Shown: positions 8,130 to 17,199 of the stretch, piece after piece
Layout of the letters: every line of letters starts with the position of its first letter
How positions within the stretch are numbered: position 1 is the first letter of the stretch
Assembly (NCBI GenBank): GCA_964576115.1
Contig: CAZNUA010000015.1
Location: 5,300-69,299, forward strand
Length of the DNA stretch: 64,000 nucleotides
Direction of reading: 5' to 3'
Source of the DNA: CAYSYY01 sp964576115 [NCBI: uncultured Gemmatimonadota bacterium]
GTDB taxonomy: Bacteria > Blakebacterota > Blakebacteria > Blakebacterales
Notes under the pieces: model-generated
Databases searched by the model: none
Told to the model about the DNA's origin: nothing
Seen by the model: the letters and a program-made list of their open reading frames with translations, nothing else
Program-made: the position numbers and the translations under genes

Positions 8130-9572
8130 TCAGCGCAGGAAGGGTGCGACAAGCGACAGCCTGCCGTCTTCTGCCACCGCCGCGATCCCGAACACCAGTC
8201 CGTCGATATCGAGATGGGGCAGAACGACCTGATGGTAGGTCCTGCCGCGCCGCTCGATCTGTTCGGGTATTCCGATCCACCTGAATTCGGTCCAGCGGGG
8301 TTCGGTGGTGGCCCGGATCGCCACCACGTACCCGCTCACACCCTCCCCCCCGGCCGGTAAAAAGGACAGGGCGGCATCGTACCCCTCGCCGCGTCCCAGG
8401 CGCATCGGTACCGGCGCGGTCGGGCTCAGAGCCAGAGTGGCGGCGGTGGCGGCTTCGATACGGGCATTCCGCATCAGGTAATCGAGATCGAGGTTCTCGA
8501 ACGTGTCGTTGTAGGAGTGCTGTAGATTGTAATCCTCGTTGGCCTCGGTCATGCGTACTCCCGGGTAACCGAGCCGGTTGAAGGCGGTGTGATCACCGCC
8601 TCGGCCGAAACGGTCGTACCGGAAAACCAGATCGACATCCTGTTCGGGCACGTAACGTTCCCCGATCATTTCCATGTAACGGGCGATCTGGCGGCTCGGG
8701 GAATCCATCGGATCCTCACTGAAGACCCGGACCGTGTAGGGCCGGCTGGGCGCTCCCCCACCGCGGGTGCTGCAGCCGATCATGTCCATGTTGAGCACGG
8801 CCTCGATCTCCAGTCCCTGTTCCTGCGCCCGCTGAGCGAAAAGCGAAGCGCCGACCAGACCGTTTTCCTCGGCGACCACGGCCATGAAGATCAGGGTCTT
8901 GGGAAATTCGTACTGCGCGAACACCCGGGCACACTCCATCGCCGTCGCCACCCCGCTGATATCGTCGTTCACCCCGGGGGCCGGACGGTTGGAATCGCGG
9001 CGCTCGTACGGATCGCCCTCGCGGGGGGAGTCGAGATTGATCGAATCGTAATGGCCGGTCAGGATGATGTGTTGTTTCGACAGTTCGGGATCGGTGCCGG
9101 GCAGAACCGCCACGATGTTCCTGAGCACCGTCCCGGCCGGGAGCCGGCCGGGGGAGTTGTCGTTGACGACGTGAGTGTCGAACCGGACCTGCAGGCGGGG
9201 CGAGTAGCTGCGGTACTCACGCAGCAACCACCGCCGGGCCGCACCCACCCCCCTCTCCTCGCTGATCGTATCCGAGAGGGTATGACGGGTTTCGAAGGCC
9301 TCCATCGTCTGCAGGATGCGGGTGATGTTCTCGGCGCTCATCTGCCCGACGATGTCCTCCACGAGCGGATCGGTGGCGAAGAAAGGGCCGAGTTCCTGAC
9401 GGGCTCCGGCGGCACCGACGCAACCTGCCGCACCCGCTCCGAGAAGGGCGAGCAGAAGCAGGAGAGCGGCGGGGGAGTATCCCGGGGAGTGCGATCGCGG
9501 GAGCCGGCGGGAACAGCCGGAGCACAGGGAGTGAGGAAACGGCCGGAAAGGCGGGGCGTGGCGTAAACGCAT
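8130..9572 (-). CDS. M28-family zinc aminopeptidase, lipoprotein
   Basis: 480 aa. An N-terminal hydrophobic stretch ends with the lipobox LGAGAAGC near residue 51, after a long arginine-rich lead; a later start may be used. The M28 zinc ligands are all present: H in TGHYDS, D in GVNDDISG, the catalytic and ligand EE in VVAEENGLVG, D in LNMDMIG, and H in LQHSYND. Family members cleave N-terminal residues from peptides outside the cytoplasm. The last 100 residues form a small extra domain that I do not recognise. It is 5 bp downstream of the aldose epimerase gene and probably co-transcribed with it. Confidence 0.9.
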   Translation of the reverse strand: MRLRHAPPFRPFPHSLCSGCSRRLPRSHSPGYSPAALLLLLALLGAGAAGCVGAAGARQELGPFFATDPLVEDIVGQMSAENITRILQTMEAFETRHTLSDTISEERGVGAARRWLLREYRSYSPRLQVRFDTHVVNDNSPGRLPAGTVLRNIVAVLPGTDPELSKQHIILTGHYDSINLDSPREGDPYERRDSNRPAPGVNDDISGVATAMECARVFAQYEFPKTLIFMAVVAEENGLVGASLFAQRAQEQGLEIEAVLNMDMIGCSTRGGGAPSRPYTVRVFSEDPMDSPSRQIARYMEMIGERYVPEQDVDLVFRYDRFGRGGDHTAFNRLGYPGVRMTEANEDYNLQHSYNDTFENLDLDYLMRNARIEAATAATLALSPTAPVPMRLGRGEGYDAALSFLPAGGEGVSGYVVAIRATTEPRWTEFRWIGIPEQIERRGRTYHQVVLPHLDIDGLVFGIAAVAEDGRLSLVAPFLR

Positions 9573-9577
9573 GAGGG

Positions 9578-10729
9578 TTATCTCCGGGTGCTGAAGCGGT
9601 AGATCGTTGTCTGGCTGTAGATCTCGCCGGGCTCGAGGATGACCGGCGGGAAGTCCGGCTGGTTGGGCGAATCGGGATAGTGCTGAGCCTCGAGACAGAA
9701 GCCGTGATGCTTGCCGTACACCACTCCTTCCGACCCGGTCAGGGTGCCGTCCAGGAAATTGCCGGTGTAGAACTGCATCCCCGGCTCGGTGGTCAGAACC
9801 TCCATCACCCGCCCGCTCCGCCGGTCGTACACGGTCGCGGCCGAAAAGGGCCCGGCCGGGGATTCGGGGACGGTGAGCACATAACAGTGATCGTAACCGC
9901 CGGCGAAGTGCTCTCCCTCGATCTCGGCGATCCGCTCGCCGATGGTGTGCGGGGTGCGGAAATCCATGCAGGTTCCGGCCACGCTCCTGACCTCTCCGGT
10001 CGGGATGAGGCCGTCATCGGTCGGCAGGAAGGCCCCGGCGTTGATCGTCACCTCGTGCTCGAGGATATCGCCGGCAGCGGGACCGGCCAGGTTGAAGTAG
10101 CTGTGATGGGTCAGGTTGACCGGGGTCGGAGCGTCTGTCTCGGCCCGGTAATCGATCCGCAGCTCGTTCTCCGGGGTCAGGGTATAGACGACCTCGACCG
10201 AGAGATTGCCGGGGTAGCCTTCTTCTCCGTCGGGACTCAGCAGGGCGAGTCGGAGAGCCTCGCCGCGCTCGCTCACCAGCGGCTCGGCCTTCCAGACCAC
10301 CTTGTCGAACCCCCTGATCCCGCCGTGCAAGTGGTTGGGACCGTTGTTGCGGGCCAGACTGTACTCCCGCCCCTGCAGCCGGAAGCGTCCGTCGGCGATC
10401 CGGTTTCCGTAACGCCCGATCAGGGCGCCGAAGTAGGGGCTGTCATCGACATACTCCTCGAGGGTATCGAAACCCAGGACAACATCCCCGGATACCCCGT
10501 CACGGTCGGGCACCTCGAGCGAGACGAGAATGCCGCCGTAATTCGTGATCCGGGCCCGCATGCCGTTCGCATTTTCGAGGGTGTAGAGATGAACGCCGAA
10601 GGGCTTCTGCTCGATCATGCTCTCCTCTCCCCGTTCGGAACACGCGGTGACCAGACCTGCCAGCACAAGCCCGCTCAATCCAATCCGCAGCAACGCGCTG
10701 GGTCGCAGAATCCGTTCCCCTCTGCTCAT
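9578..10729 (-). CDS. galM: Aldose 1-epimerase (galactose mutarotase), lipoprotein form
   Basis: About 383 aa from ATG 10729, chosen because GGGAGG lies 9 nt upstream and it starts a clean lipoprotein signal ending LVTAC. The enzyme interconverts alpha and beta anomers of hexoses. Family residues are visible: R in GRYGNRI, the active-site histidines in NHLHGG and HHSYFNL, and the catalytic glutamate in LEPGEIYSQTTIYRF. The lipobox places it in the periplasm, tethered to a membrane, unlike the cytoplasmic enterobacterial GalM. It lies between adenosine deaminase and the M28 lipoprotein on the same strand. No other sugar-utilisation gene is adjacent. Confidence 0.92.
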   Translation of the reverse strand: MSRGERILRPSALLRIGLSGLVLAGLVTACSERGEESMIEQKPFGVHLYTLENANGMRARITNYGGILVSLEVPDRDGVSGDVVLGFDTLEEYVDDSPYFGALIGRYGNRIADGRFRLQGREYSLARNNGPNHLHGGIRGFDKVVWKAEPLVSERGEALRLALLSPDGEEGYPGNLSVEVVYTLTPENELRIDYRAETDAPTPVNLTHHSYFNLAGPAAGDILEHEVTINAGAFLPTDDGLIPTGEVRSVAGTCMDFRTPHTIGERIAEIEGEHFAGGYDHCYVLTVPESPAGPFSAATVYDRRSGRVMEVLTTEPGMQFYTGNFLDGTLTGSEGVVYGKHHGFCLEAQHYPDSPNQPDFPPVILEPGEIYSQTTIYRFSTRR

Positions 10730-10826
10730 GGATGGCAACCTCCCGCAGTGACGATCCGAAACCGTCGGTAACGACACCTGACCGACAGGGTTGCCGGATC
10801 AACCGGTTGAGGAACCGGCGGCATTC

Positions 10827-11828
10827 TCAGGAAGGGTTGAGTTCGACCAACCACCGCCCCACGTCCGCGACGATTTCTTCCCGCTCCTCCCCGTCGAGGA
10901 GAGCGACCGCGAGGGCGTTCGTCATCCAGCGCACCAGATCGTCGGGCCGGGCGTTGAGTTCGATGACCATCCGCCCGAGTTCCTCGGTCAGATCCGGGCC
11001 AAACCAGATCGCATCGTCGGAATTGATCGTCACGATGACACCCGCCTCCTCGAACCGGCGGGTCGGATGTTCGGGGTAGGTCGGAATGTTCCGCAGCCGT
11101 TCGTTCGACGTCGGACAGCATTCCAGCACGACCTGCCGCTCGGCGAGCAGGGCGAGGACTTCGGGATCGTGCTCGGCTGAAAGACCGTGTCCGATCTGGG
11201 TCGCGCCGATCTCGACCGCCTCGCGGATATAGTCGGAACCGGCGAATTCTCCGGCATGGATCTTGAGCTTTTTCCCGGCCTCGCAGACCGGAGCGAAAGC
11301 GTCGGCGAACAGTGCGGGCGGCCAGCCCGGTTCGTTGCCGTGCAGATCGAAACCGGCGACGACCGGCTCATCGACGAGCCGCCGGACCCAGCCGGAGGCT
11401 TCTTCAGGGCCCTCCTCGCGGTTCAGACCGGCGATCCACCTGACATGAGTCCCCGCCGTCCGGGCCCGGGCGGCTTCCTCGGCGAAGAGTTCGAGAATTG
11501 TCTCGACCGGCAGCTCGATCCGATTGAACCAGCTCGGGCAGGCGTTGACCTCGGCGTAGCGAATATTCTGGGCGATGAGAGAATCCATGACATCCCGGGT
11601 CATCTCGGCGAAACCGCGCTCGGAGGTGAGCCAGGGGGTCAAGTAATCGCGGAAGAGCGCCCTGAACTGCTCGAAGTCGGTGAACCGGAAATCATCTTCG
11701 AGCCACCAGGGTATTTCGGGCAGCTGCTCGCCGGCATGCCGGTGATGGGCGTCCCGCAGGGTTGCCAGACGGACCGAGCCCTCCAGATGGAGGTGCAGTT
11801 CGGCTTTCGGCATCGATCTGATGTTCAC
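10827..11828 (-). CDS. add: Adenosine deaminase family protein
   Basis: About 333 aa. It hydrolyses adenosine (or a related purine) to inosine and ammonia. Metal and catalytic motifs are present: HLHLEGS for the HxH ligands, HAGE with catalytic glutamate, IGHG, and NSDDAIWFG for the DD pair. The start is uncertain: GTG 11828 follows an AAGGAAACCGACGGA stretch, ATG 11813 begins directly at MPKAELHLH, and GTG 11861 gives a basic extension. It could equally be an adenine or 6-aminodeoxyfutalosine deaminase of the same family. It reads toward galM, about 97 bp away. Confidence 0.9.
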   Translation of the reverse strand: MNIRSMPKAELHLHLEGSVRLATLRDAHHRHAGEQLPEIPWWLEDDFRFTDFEQFRALFRDYLTPWLTSERGFAEMTRDVMDSLIAQNIRYAEVNACPSWFNRIELPVETILELFAEEAARARTAGTHVRWIAGLNREEGPEEASGWVRRLVDEPVVAGFDLHGNEPGWPPALFADAFAPVCEAGKKLKIHAGEFAGSDYIREAVEIGATQIGHGLSAEHDPEVLALLAERQVVLECCPTSNERLRNIPTYPEHPTRRFEEAGVIVTINSDDAIWFGPDLTEELGRMVIELNARPDDLVRWMTNALAVALLDGEEREEIVADVGRWLVELNPS

Positions 11829-12033
11829 AGTTCCGTCGGTTTCCTTTCGGGCGCGGCGCACAGCCAGATTAGGGCAAATATTACGTGCAGGGAAAGTCCT
11901 TTATCGGTCCTGCGATCGCAGGTGTCCGTACGTCTTCTCTGTTCCTTTCCTGCCCGACGCCGCCTTTCACGCCGACAGCCAGTTGCCTATTATTAGTGTT
12001 CACCCTCCGGGGAAAGGAGCCGGGCGGCCTTTG

Positions 12034-12732
12034 ATGGACCTGTCACTGTATCTGGTTACCGATCGCTCTCTTTCGCGGGGACGCACTCTCGAAGAGATCG
12101 TCCGGGCAGCCATAGCCGGCGGAGTGACCACCATTCAGCTCCGGGAAAAGGAGGCCTCGACCGCCGACTTCCATGCCCTGGGTCTGATCGTGCGCGATCT
12201 CACCCGCGCCGCCGGAGTCACCTTCATCGTCAACGACCGGCTCGATATCGCCCTGGCCTGTTCGGCTGACGGGGTGCATGTCGGCCAGGATGACATGCCG
12301 GCAGCCGTGGCCCGTCGCCTGATCGGTCCCGACCGCATCCTGGGGGTGACCGCCGCCGATGCCGAACAGGCCCGGCTGGCGGTCGAAGCCGGCGCCGATT
12401 ACATCGGCTGCAATGCGGTCTGGGCCACTCCGACCAAGACCGATACCGGAGCCCCGCTCGGCACCGCCGGACTGCGGGATCTGGTTGCGGACAGCGAGGC
12501 GCCGGTGGTGGCCATCGGCGGGATCAAGGCCGCCAACGCCCCCGATGTGCTGGCCACGGGAGTAGCCGGGATCGCGGTCGTCTCGGCCATCTGCAGCGCT
12601 GAGAACCCCGAAGCGGCGGCCCGTGAGCTGCGCCGCGTGGTGGACACAAACCTGAATCCGGACCCGTACCAGAACGAGTCCGGCGCAGGACACAAACCTG
12701 TAAGGAAGAGGATAGTGAACGATGCAGGCTGA
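12034..12732 (+). CDS. thiE: Thiamine phosphate synthase
   Basis: 232 aa. It joins the pyrimidine and thiazole phosphates to make thiamine phosphate. Motifs include YLVTDR at the start, TIQLREKE, NDRLDIALA, GVHVGQDD, and the phosphate-binding AIGGI and GVAGIAVVSAI. An AAAGGAG lies 14 nt upstream of the ATG, and TTG 12031 is also possible. The last 25 residues extend past the usual end into a polar tail that carries the thiM ribosome site. It overlaps thiM by 11 nt. I found no TPP riboswitch signature in the 170 bp upstream. Confidence 0.95.
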   Translation: MDLSLYLVTDRSLSRGRTLEEIVRAAIAGGVTTIQLREKEASTADFHALGLIVRDLTRAAGVTFIVNDRLDIALACSADGVHVGQDDMPAAVARRLIGPDRILGVTAADAEQARLAVEAGADYIGCNAVWATPTKTDTGAPLGTAGLRDLVADSEAPVVAIGGIKAANAPDVLATGVAGIAVVSAICSAENPEAAARELRRVVDTNLNPDPYQNESGAGHKPVRKRIVNDAG

Positions 12733-13537
12733 GGACTTGAAAACCCGCTTCGGGGCCGCCCTGGCCCTGCTGCGCGAGCGCCGGCCGCTCGTGCACCAGA
12801 TCACCAACTACGTCGTCATGAACGATACCGCCAACGTGACTCTGCACGTGGGAGCCTCGCCGGTCATGGCTCATGCCACCGAAGAGGTCGCCGACATGGT
12901 CGCCCTGGCCGGTGCGCTGGTCCTCAATCCCGGCACCCTCGAACCGGACTGGGTCGAGGCGATGCTCATCGCCGGCCGCCGGGCGGGTGAGCTGAAGGTA
13001 CCGATCGTGCTCGATCCGGTCGGTGCCGGGGCCACCCCCTATCGCACCGAGTCGAACCTGCGCCTGCTGACCGAACTCGACCTGACCATCGTCCGGGGCA
13101 ACTCGGGCGAGATCGGCGCCCTGTCGGGCGCCGGCGGCGAGGTGGTGGGGGTCGACAGCGTCGCCGGGGTGGATGACCCTGCCGCCGTGGCGGCCGACGC
13201 CGCCCGGACCTGGAATTGTACCGTGGCCATCACCGGCGAGCGCGATATCGTATCGGACGGGGAGCGGACCGTAGCGATCGACAACGGCCACCACTGGCTG
13301 ACCACCCTGACCGGCACCGGTTGCAGCTCGACCACCGTGACCGGCGCCTTCGCCGCGGTGGAGGAGGATCCCCTCGTCGCCGCCGCTGCGGCCCTGGCCT
13401 GTTTCGGTCTGGCCGCCGAAGTGGGCGCCGAAGGAGCGGTCGGTCCGGCTTCGTTCAAGACCTGTCTCTACGACGCCCTCTACAACCTGACGCCCGAGAA
13501 ACTCGAAGCGGGAGCGAAAGTCGTCGTTCTCGACTGA
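12722..13537 (+). CDS. thiM: Hydroxyethylthiazole kinase
   Basis: 271 aa. It phosphorylates 4-methyl-5-(2-hydroxyethyl)thiazole, a salvage step that feeds ThiE. Typical segments are LVHQITNYVVMNDTAN near residue 22, SPVMAHA, VLDPVGAGA, the RGNSGEI stretch, and the ribokinase-like LTGTGCSSTTVTGAFAA with the catalytic Cys/Asp-region GTGC motif. An AAGAGGA lies about 8 nt upstream, inside the thiE tail. Together with thiE this forms a thiazole salvage unit; thiD, thiC and thiG are not in the window. Confidence 0.95.
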   Translation: MQAEDLKTRFGAALALLRERRPLVHQITNYVVMNDTANVTLHVGASPVMAHATEEVADMVALAGALVLNPGTLEPDWVEAMLIAGRRAGELKVPIVLDPVGAGATPYRTESNLRLLTELDLTIVRGNSGEIGALSGAGGEVVGVDSVAGVDDPAAVAADAARTWNCTVAITGERDIVSDGERTVAIDNGHHWLTTLTGTGCSSTTVTGAFAAVEEDPLVAAAAALACFGLAAEVGAEGAVGPASFKTCLYDALYNLTPEKLEAGAKVVVLD

Positions 13538-13576
13538 AACCCGCCCCGGCCCCTGCCCCGAAGGGAGAACGCGTTC

Positions 13577-15745
13577 ATGAATCCGGCCCCCCGTTTCCGT
13601 TCCGTTCGTTTCGTCCCGGCGATTCTTCTCGCCGTGACGGTTCTCATACCGGTTTCCGTTACACCCGCCGCCGGGCAGGCCCTGCGCACCCCGCTCTCGC
13701 AGGACCTCCTCGACCTGCTGACCGACGAGATCTCGGGACAGATGGCCTTCAACAACGAAGTCCTGCTGGCCGGCGCTCCCTGGATCCGGTCCGAAAGCGA
13801 GTTCACCGACACCTTCTGGGAATCGGAGCACATCGTCGAGCTGGCCCGGGGGTACGGGGTCGAAGACATCGATCTGATCCGGCAATCGAGCGAGCGGACG
13901 TTCGACTACCCCCTCGAGGCCGAATTCTGGCTCGATTCACCGCAGCGGCGGCTCGTGGCCCGTCTGGGAGCCGATGCCGCCCTGGTTGCCCGCGGCACGG
14001 TCACCAGCGACGTGGCCGGCGAGCTGATCTACATCCCGCCCCTGGACCAGGAGGAGATCGAGGCGGTCCTGGCCGGGCGGGCCGGGACCGATTGGGCCGG
14101 TACAATCGCCCTGATGTGGTCGCACGCCCGAGGCAATGTGGCCCGGGCGCTCGATGCCGCCGGCGTACAGGGCGTGATTTCCTTCTCCTCGCGCGACCGT
14201 TATCTCGACCCCGGCCAGGTGGTCTACTCCTCAGGCACCTATGGACAGGAAAACCTGAAGCTCGGCTTCACCGTCTCGTGGCGGCAGTGGTCCGAACTGC
14301 TCGAGGATGTCGAGGCCGGCCGGCACCCGATGGCACACTGCACGGCCCGGGTCGAGGAATTCCCCGACAAGTTCGAGACCGTCTGGGCGCGTGTACCCGG
14401 TACCGAGCCCGATGCTCCCGGCGTGATCTTCACCGCCCATCTCTTCGAGGGCTATACCAAGCGCGGGGCCAACGACAACATGAGCGGTTGCGTGATCCAG
14501 CTCGAGATCCTGCGCGCCCTGACCCATCTGATCGAGAGCGGAGAACTCCCCCGCCCCCGGCGAACGATCCACTTCCTCTGGCCGAACGAGATCTCGGGCA
14601 CCTACCGCTTCATCGAAACCCATCCCGAACTGGTCGATGCCTGGAGTATCAACATCAACATGGACATGGTCGGGGAGGCCCTGCGCCTGAACAACTCGTG
14701 GTTCACCATGAGCGAGTGCCCCAACCACCTGCCCAGCTACCTCGACGGCCTGGCGGCCTCGATCCTGAACTACGTCTGGCGCACCAACGACATCGTCTAC
14801 CTGCCCGATTCCCCCCACGGCCGCTCCGGCGGGCAGTTCTTCCCCCGCCCGCTGGTCGAGAAAAACGGATCGACCGACGCCTTTCGCTTCTACATCCATC
14901 GGGCCACCGGCGGCAGCGACCACCTCTGTTTCAACAACCAGTCGGTCCAGGTACCGGGGATCGAGTTCTTCACATGGCCCGACCAGTGGTACCACGCCGA
15001 CACCGACACCCCCGACAAGTCCGACCCCACCCAGATGAAGCGGGTGGCTTTCATCGGAGCCGCCTGCGCCTGGGCGGCGGCGCATTGCACCGACGAAGTC
15101 CTCGACGGCCTGCTGACCGAGGTGGCCGAATTCGGCTATTCCCGGGTGGCCGACCGGGAACTGCCCCGGGCATTGACCATGATCGAGGAGGCCGGCGCCG
15201 GGGAACTCCCGGCGACCTTCGAACGGGCCCTGAACCTGGTCGACTTCGCCGTTCAGAGGGAAATCGAAGCCCTGCTGTCGCTCAGGGAGATCTATTCCGG
15301 TTCGCCCCGGGCCGTGTCGGCTGTCGACGCCCGGACCGAGCAGATGCGCCTGTTCGGGCGCGGTCTGCAGGAACAGATTGCCGGCTACGCCGGCGTGCGG
15401 GCCGAGGCTCTGGGAACCGCCGCTCCCCGCCAGGCGCGCCCGACCCGGCGCGAACGCGAACTCGAGGCTGTCTTCCCGACCATGACTGAAGCCGTGAAAG
15501 GCCGGGTCTTCAGCCTCGGGGACTTCGAGCCCTTCCGGGAGTACACCGAAGCCCACCCCGAGGCTGCCGCAGAGACCGGGATCGACGAACGCACTCTGCG
15601 TACCGTTCTCAATTACATCAGCGGCGAGCGTTCGATCACTCGGATCCGTGACAGCGTGGCGGCCGAGAGCGGTCAGGAGATCGACCTCGAGGGCCTCTAC
15701 CGCCTCTTCGAGATTCTGAAGGAGACCGGCTGGGTCAGCTGGTAG
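13577..15745 (+). CDS. Secreted M28-family peptidase, large form with PA-like insert
   Basis: 722 aa with a signal peptide ending at PAAGQA (around residue 35). Residues 110-270 resemble a protease-associated insert. The M28 core follows, with metal ligands H in TAHLFEG, D in RGANDNMSG, EE-equivalent NEISG, D in NMDMVG, and H in WYHADTDTPDKSD. The C-terminal 200 residues are helical, ending in a winged-helix-like stretch (RTVLNYISGERSI, then YRLFEILKETGWV) that I cannot assign. It is an exported peptidase, probably an aminopeptidase. It follows thiM by 39 nt but is functionally unrelated. The NEISG in place of the usual EExG is a notable difference. Confidence 0.85.
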   Translation: MNPAPRFRSVRFVPAILLAVTVLIPVSVTPAAGQALRTPLSQDLLDLLTDEISGQMAFNNEVLLAGAPWIRSESEFTDTFWESEHIVELARGYGVEDIDLIRQSSERTFDYPLEAEFWLDSPQRRLVARLGADAALVARGTVTSDVAGELIYIPPLDQEEIEAVLAGRAGTDWAGTIALMWSHARGNVARALDAAGVQGVISFSSRDRYLDPGQVVYSSGTYGQENLKLGFTVSWRQWSELLEDVEAGRHPMAHCTARVEEFPDKFETVWARVPGTEPDAPGVIFTAHLFEGYTKRGANDNMSGCVIQLEILRALTHLIESGELPRPRRTIHFLWPNEISGTYRFIETHPELVDAWSININMDMVGEALRLNNSWFTMSECPNHLPSYLDGLAASILNYVWRTNDIVYLPDSPHGRSGGQFFPRPLVEKNGSTDAFRFYIHRATGGSDHLCFNNQSVQVPGIEFFTWPDQWYHADTDTPDKSDPTQMKRVAFIGAACAWAAAHCTDEVLDGLLTEVAEFGYSRVADRELPRALTMIEEAGAGELPATFERALNLVDFAVQREIEALLSLREIYSGSPRAVSAVDARTEQMRLFGRGLQEQIAGYAGVRAEALGTAAPRQARPTRRERELEAVFPTMTEAVKGRVFSLGDFEPFREYTEAHPEAAAETGIDERTLRTVLNYISGERSITRIRDSVAAESGQEIDLEGLYRLFEILKETGWVSW

Positions 15746-15784
15746 GAGATTCTTCCACAGCTCCGATCAGGGCTGTACAGTCGA

Positions 15785-17185
15785 TCAGTCTGAGGGAGGT
15801 CCGGCCAGCCGCCGGCTCTGGGCCCGGCCGAGCCAGAGAGCCACCCCGAGCCAGAGGATGGACAGCGGCACGGCCGTAAAGGCGATGGCCGACATGGTCA
15901 GGCCGATGGCGTGCAGGGCTGTCTGGGCCCACCCAGCGATGGCATCAGCCGCCCGGTAGACGGTCGTGTCCATGAAGTTCTTGGCTTTGTAGCGATCCTC
16001 GCGCGAAACGACAGTATAGAGGGTCTCGCGGGCCGGACGGGCCACGGCGTAGTTGGTGGCCCGCCGCAGGGTCTGGAAGACCACTAACACGACCAGCGTC
16101 TGCCAGAAGCCCAGAGCGGTGAAGCCGATCACACAGAGGATCGGCAGGATCGCCAGGGTCAATCCCACTCCCAGCAGCCTGATGATCCGGCCGGTGAAGA
16201 AGAGCTGGGTCAGCAGGGTCAGGGCATTCACGGCCACATCGATGCGGGCGAAGAAGGCGGTCTGGACCGCCCGGTCGGTAAAGGTGACGGCGACTATCGA
16301 GGCCTGCTGCATATAGAGGATGGTCGAGATGATGGGGAAAAGCAGCATGTAGGCGCAGATTCCCAGCAGGTAGGGCGAGCGCACCAGGTTGGTGATCCCC
16401 GCCAGGATTGAACCTCCGAGCGGTTTCTCTCCAGCGCCGGCTCCCGGACCGGTGCCGGCGTTTTCACCCGCTTCCGCCGCCGGCCGGGGCACCTGCTCGC
16501 CGGGATCGGTCGGAACCTCGAGCAGCGGGGTCATCGGGGTGCTCTTGAGAGAGTCCACCACACCGATCAGTCGGCGCATCGCCACCACCCCGCCCTGCAG
16601 GACCACCGCCGAGAGCAGCAGCAGACCCACCGGACCCAGGGGTGTGGCCAGCAAGGCGGTCAACCCCGAGCCGGCCAGCCCTCCGAGGGTTCCCCCTGCG
16701 CCGATGAAGCCGAAGAGACGCTTGCCCTGGGCGGTTGTGAAGAGGTCGGTCATGACCGACCAGAAAACCGAGACGCTGAAGAGACTGAAGACAGCCGTCC
16801 AGATATAGAAAATCCGCCCGACCCAGATATTGGCAGCTTCGGATACCACGGCCAGTATCAGAGCGAAGAGGACCAGGTTGAGGCTGAAGAAGCCGTAGGT
16901 CCAGGTCACCGCCCGGCGGCGGGGCAGCTTTGCCACCAGGGCGGCGAAGGGCGGATGAAGGACGAGCATGGCGACGAGCGTGCCGGTGAACAGCCAGGGG
17001 ATGTTCCACACCCCTCCGGCCACCCCCATTTCCTCGCGCACCGGCCGGATCAGGTAATAAGAGCCGAGGACGAAGAAGAAAAACACACAGGAAATGAACA
17101 GGGCCCGCTTCTCTTCCGCCCTGATCTCGACGACGCGCTGTATCAGAGAAGTGCCGCGGGTTTCAGTCGCCGGTGACGTGCCCAT
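15785..17185 (-). CDS. ATP/ADP-translocase-like MFS carrier
   Basis: 466 aa with about 11-12 hydrophobic helices. The N-terminal EIRAEEKRALFISCVFFFFVLGSYYLIRPVREEMG and the internal FWSVMTDLF and KRLFGFIGAGGTLGGL segments match the COG3202 group, relatives of chlamydial ATP/ADP translocases found in many free-living bacteria. A proline/glycine/glutamate-rich loop separates the halves (around residues 225-265). The substrate in free-living bacteria is unknown, and nucleotide exchange should not be assumed. It begins 14 nt after the SDR gene and is probably co-transcribed with it. Confidence 0.8.
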   Translation of the reverse strand: MGTSPATETRGTSLIQRVVEIRAEEKRALFISCVFFFFVLGSYYLIRPVREEMGVAGGVWNIPWLFTGTLVAMLVLHPPFAALVAKLPRRRAVTWTYGFFSLNLVLFALILAVVSEAANIWVGRIFYIWTAVFSLFSVSVFWSVMTDLFTTAQGKRLFGFIGAGGTLGGLAGSGLTALLATPLGPVGLLLLSAVVLQGGVVAMRRLIGVVDSLKSTPMTPLLEVPTDPGEQVPRPAAEAGENAGTGPGAGAGEKPLGGSILAGITNLVRSPYLLGICAYMLLFPIISTILYMQQASIVAVTFTDRAVQTAFFARIDVAVNALTLLTQLFFTGRIIRLLGVGLTLAILPILCVIGFTALGFWQTLVVLVVFQTLRRATNYAVARPARETLYTVVSREDRYKAKNFMDTTVYRAADAIAGWAQTALHAIGLTMSAIAFTAVPLSILWLGVALWLGRAQSRRLAGPPSD

Positions 17186-17199
17186 GCCCGGGGTGCCGG

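Noticed and set aside
11862-12033. TPP riboswitch before thiE
   Set aside because: The region has no GGGGTGC or CTGAGA plus ACCTGATCTGG-type conserved core; thiamine control may lie elsewhere.
14231-15556. Long opposite-strand open frames over several genes, for example the second M28 gene, ADOP permease and esterase
   Set aside because: These antisense frames have no domain resemblance, no ribosome sites and mirror the codon bias of the real gene on the other strand.
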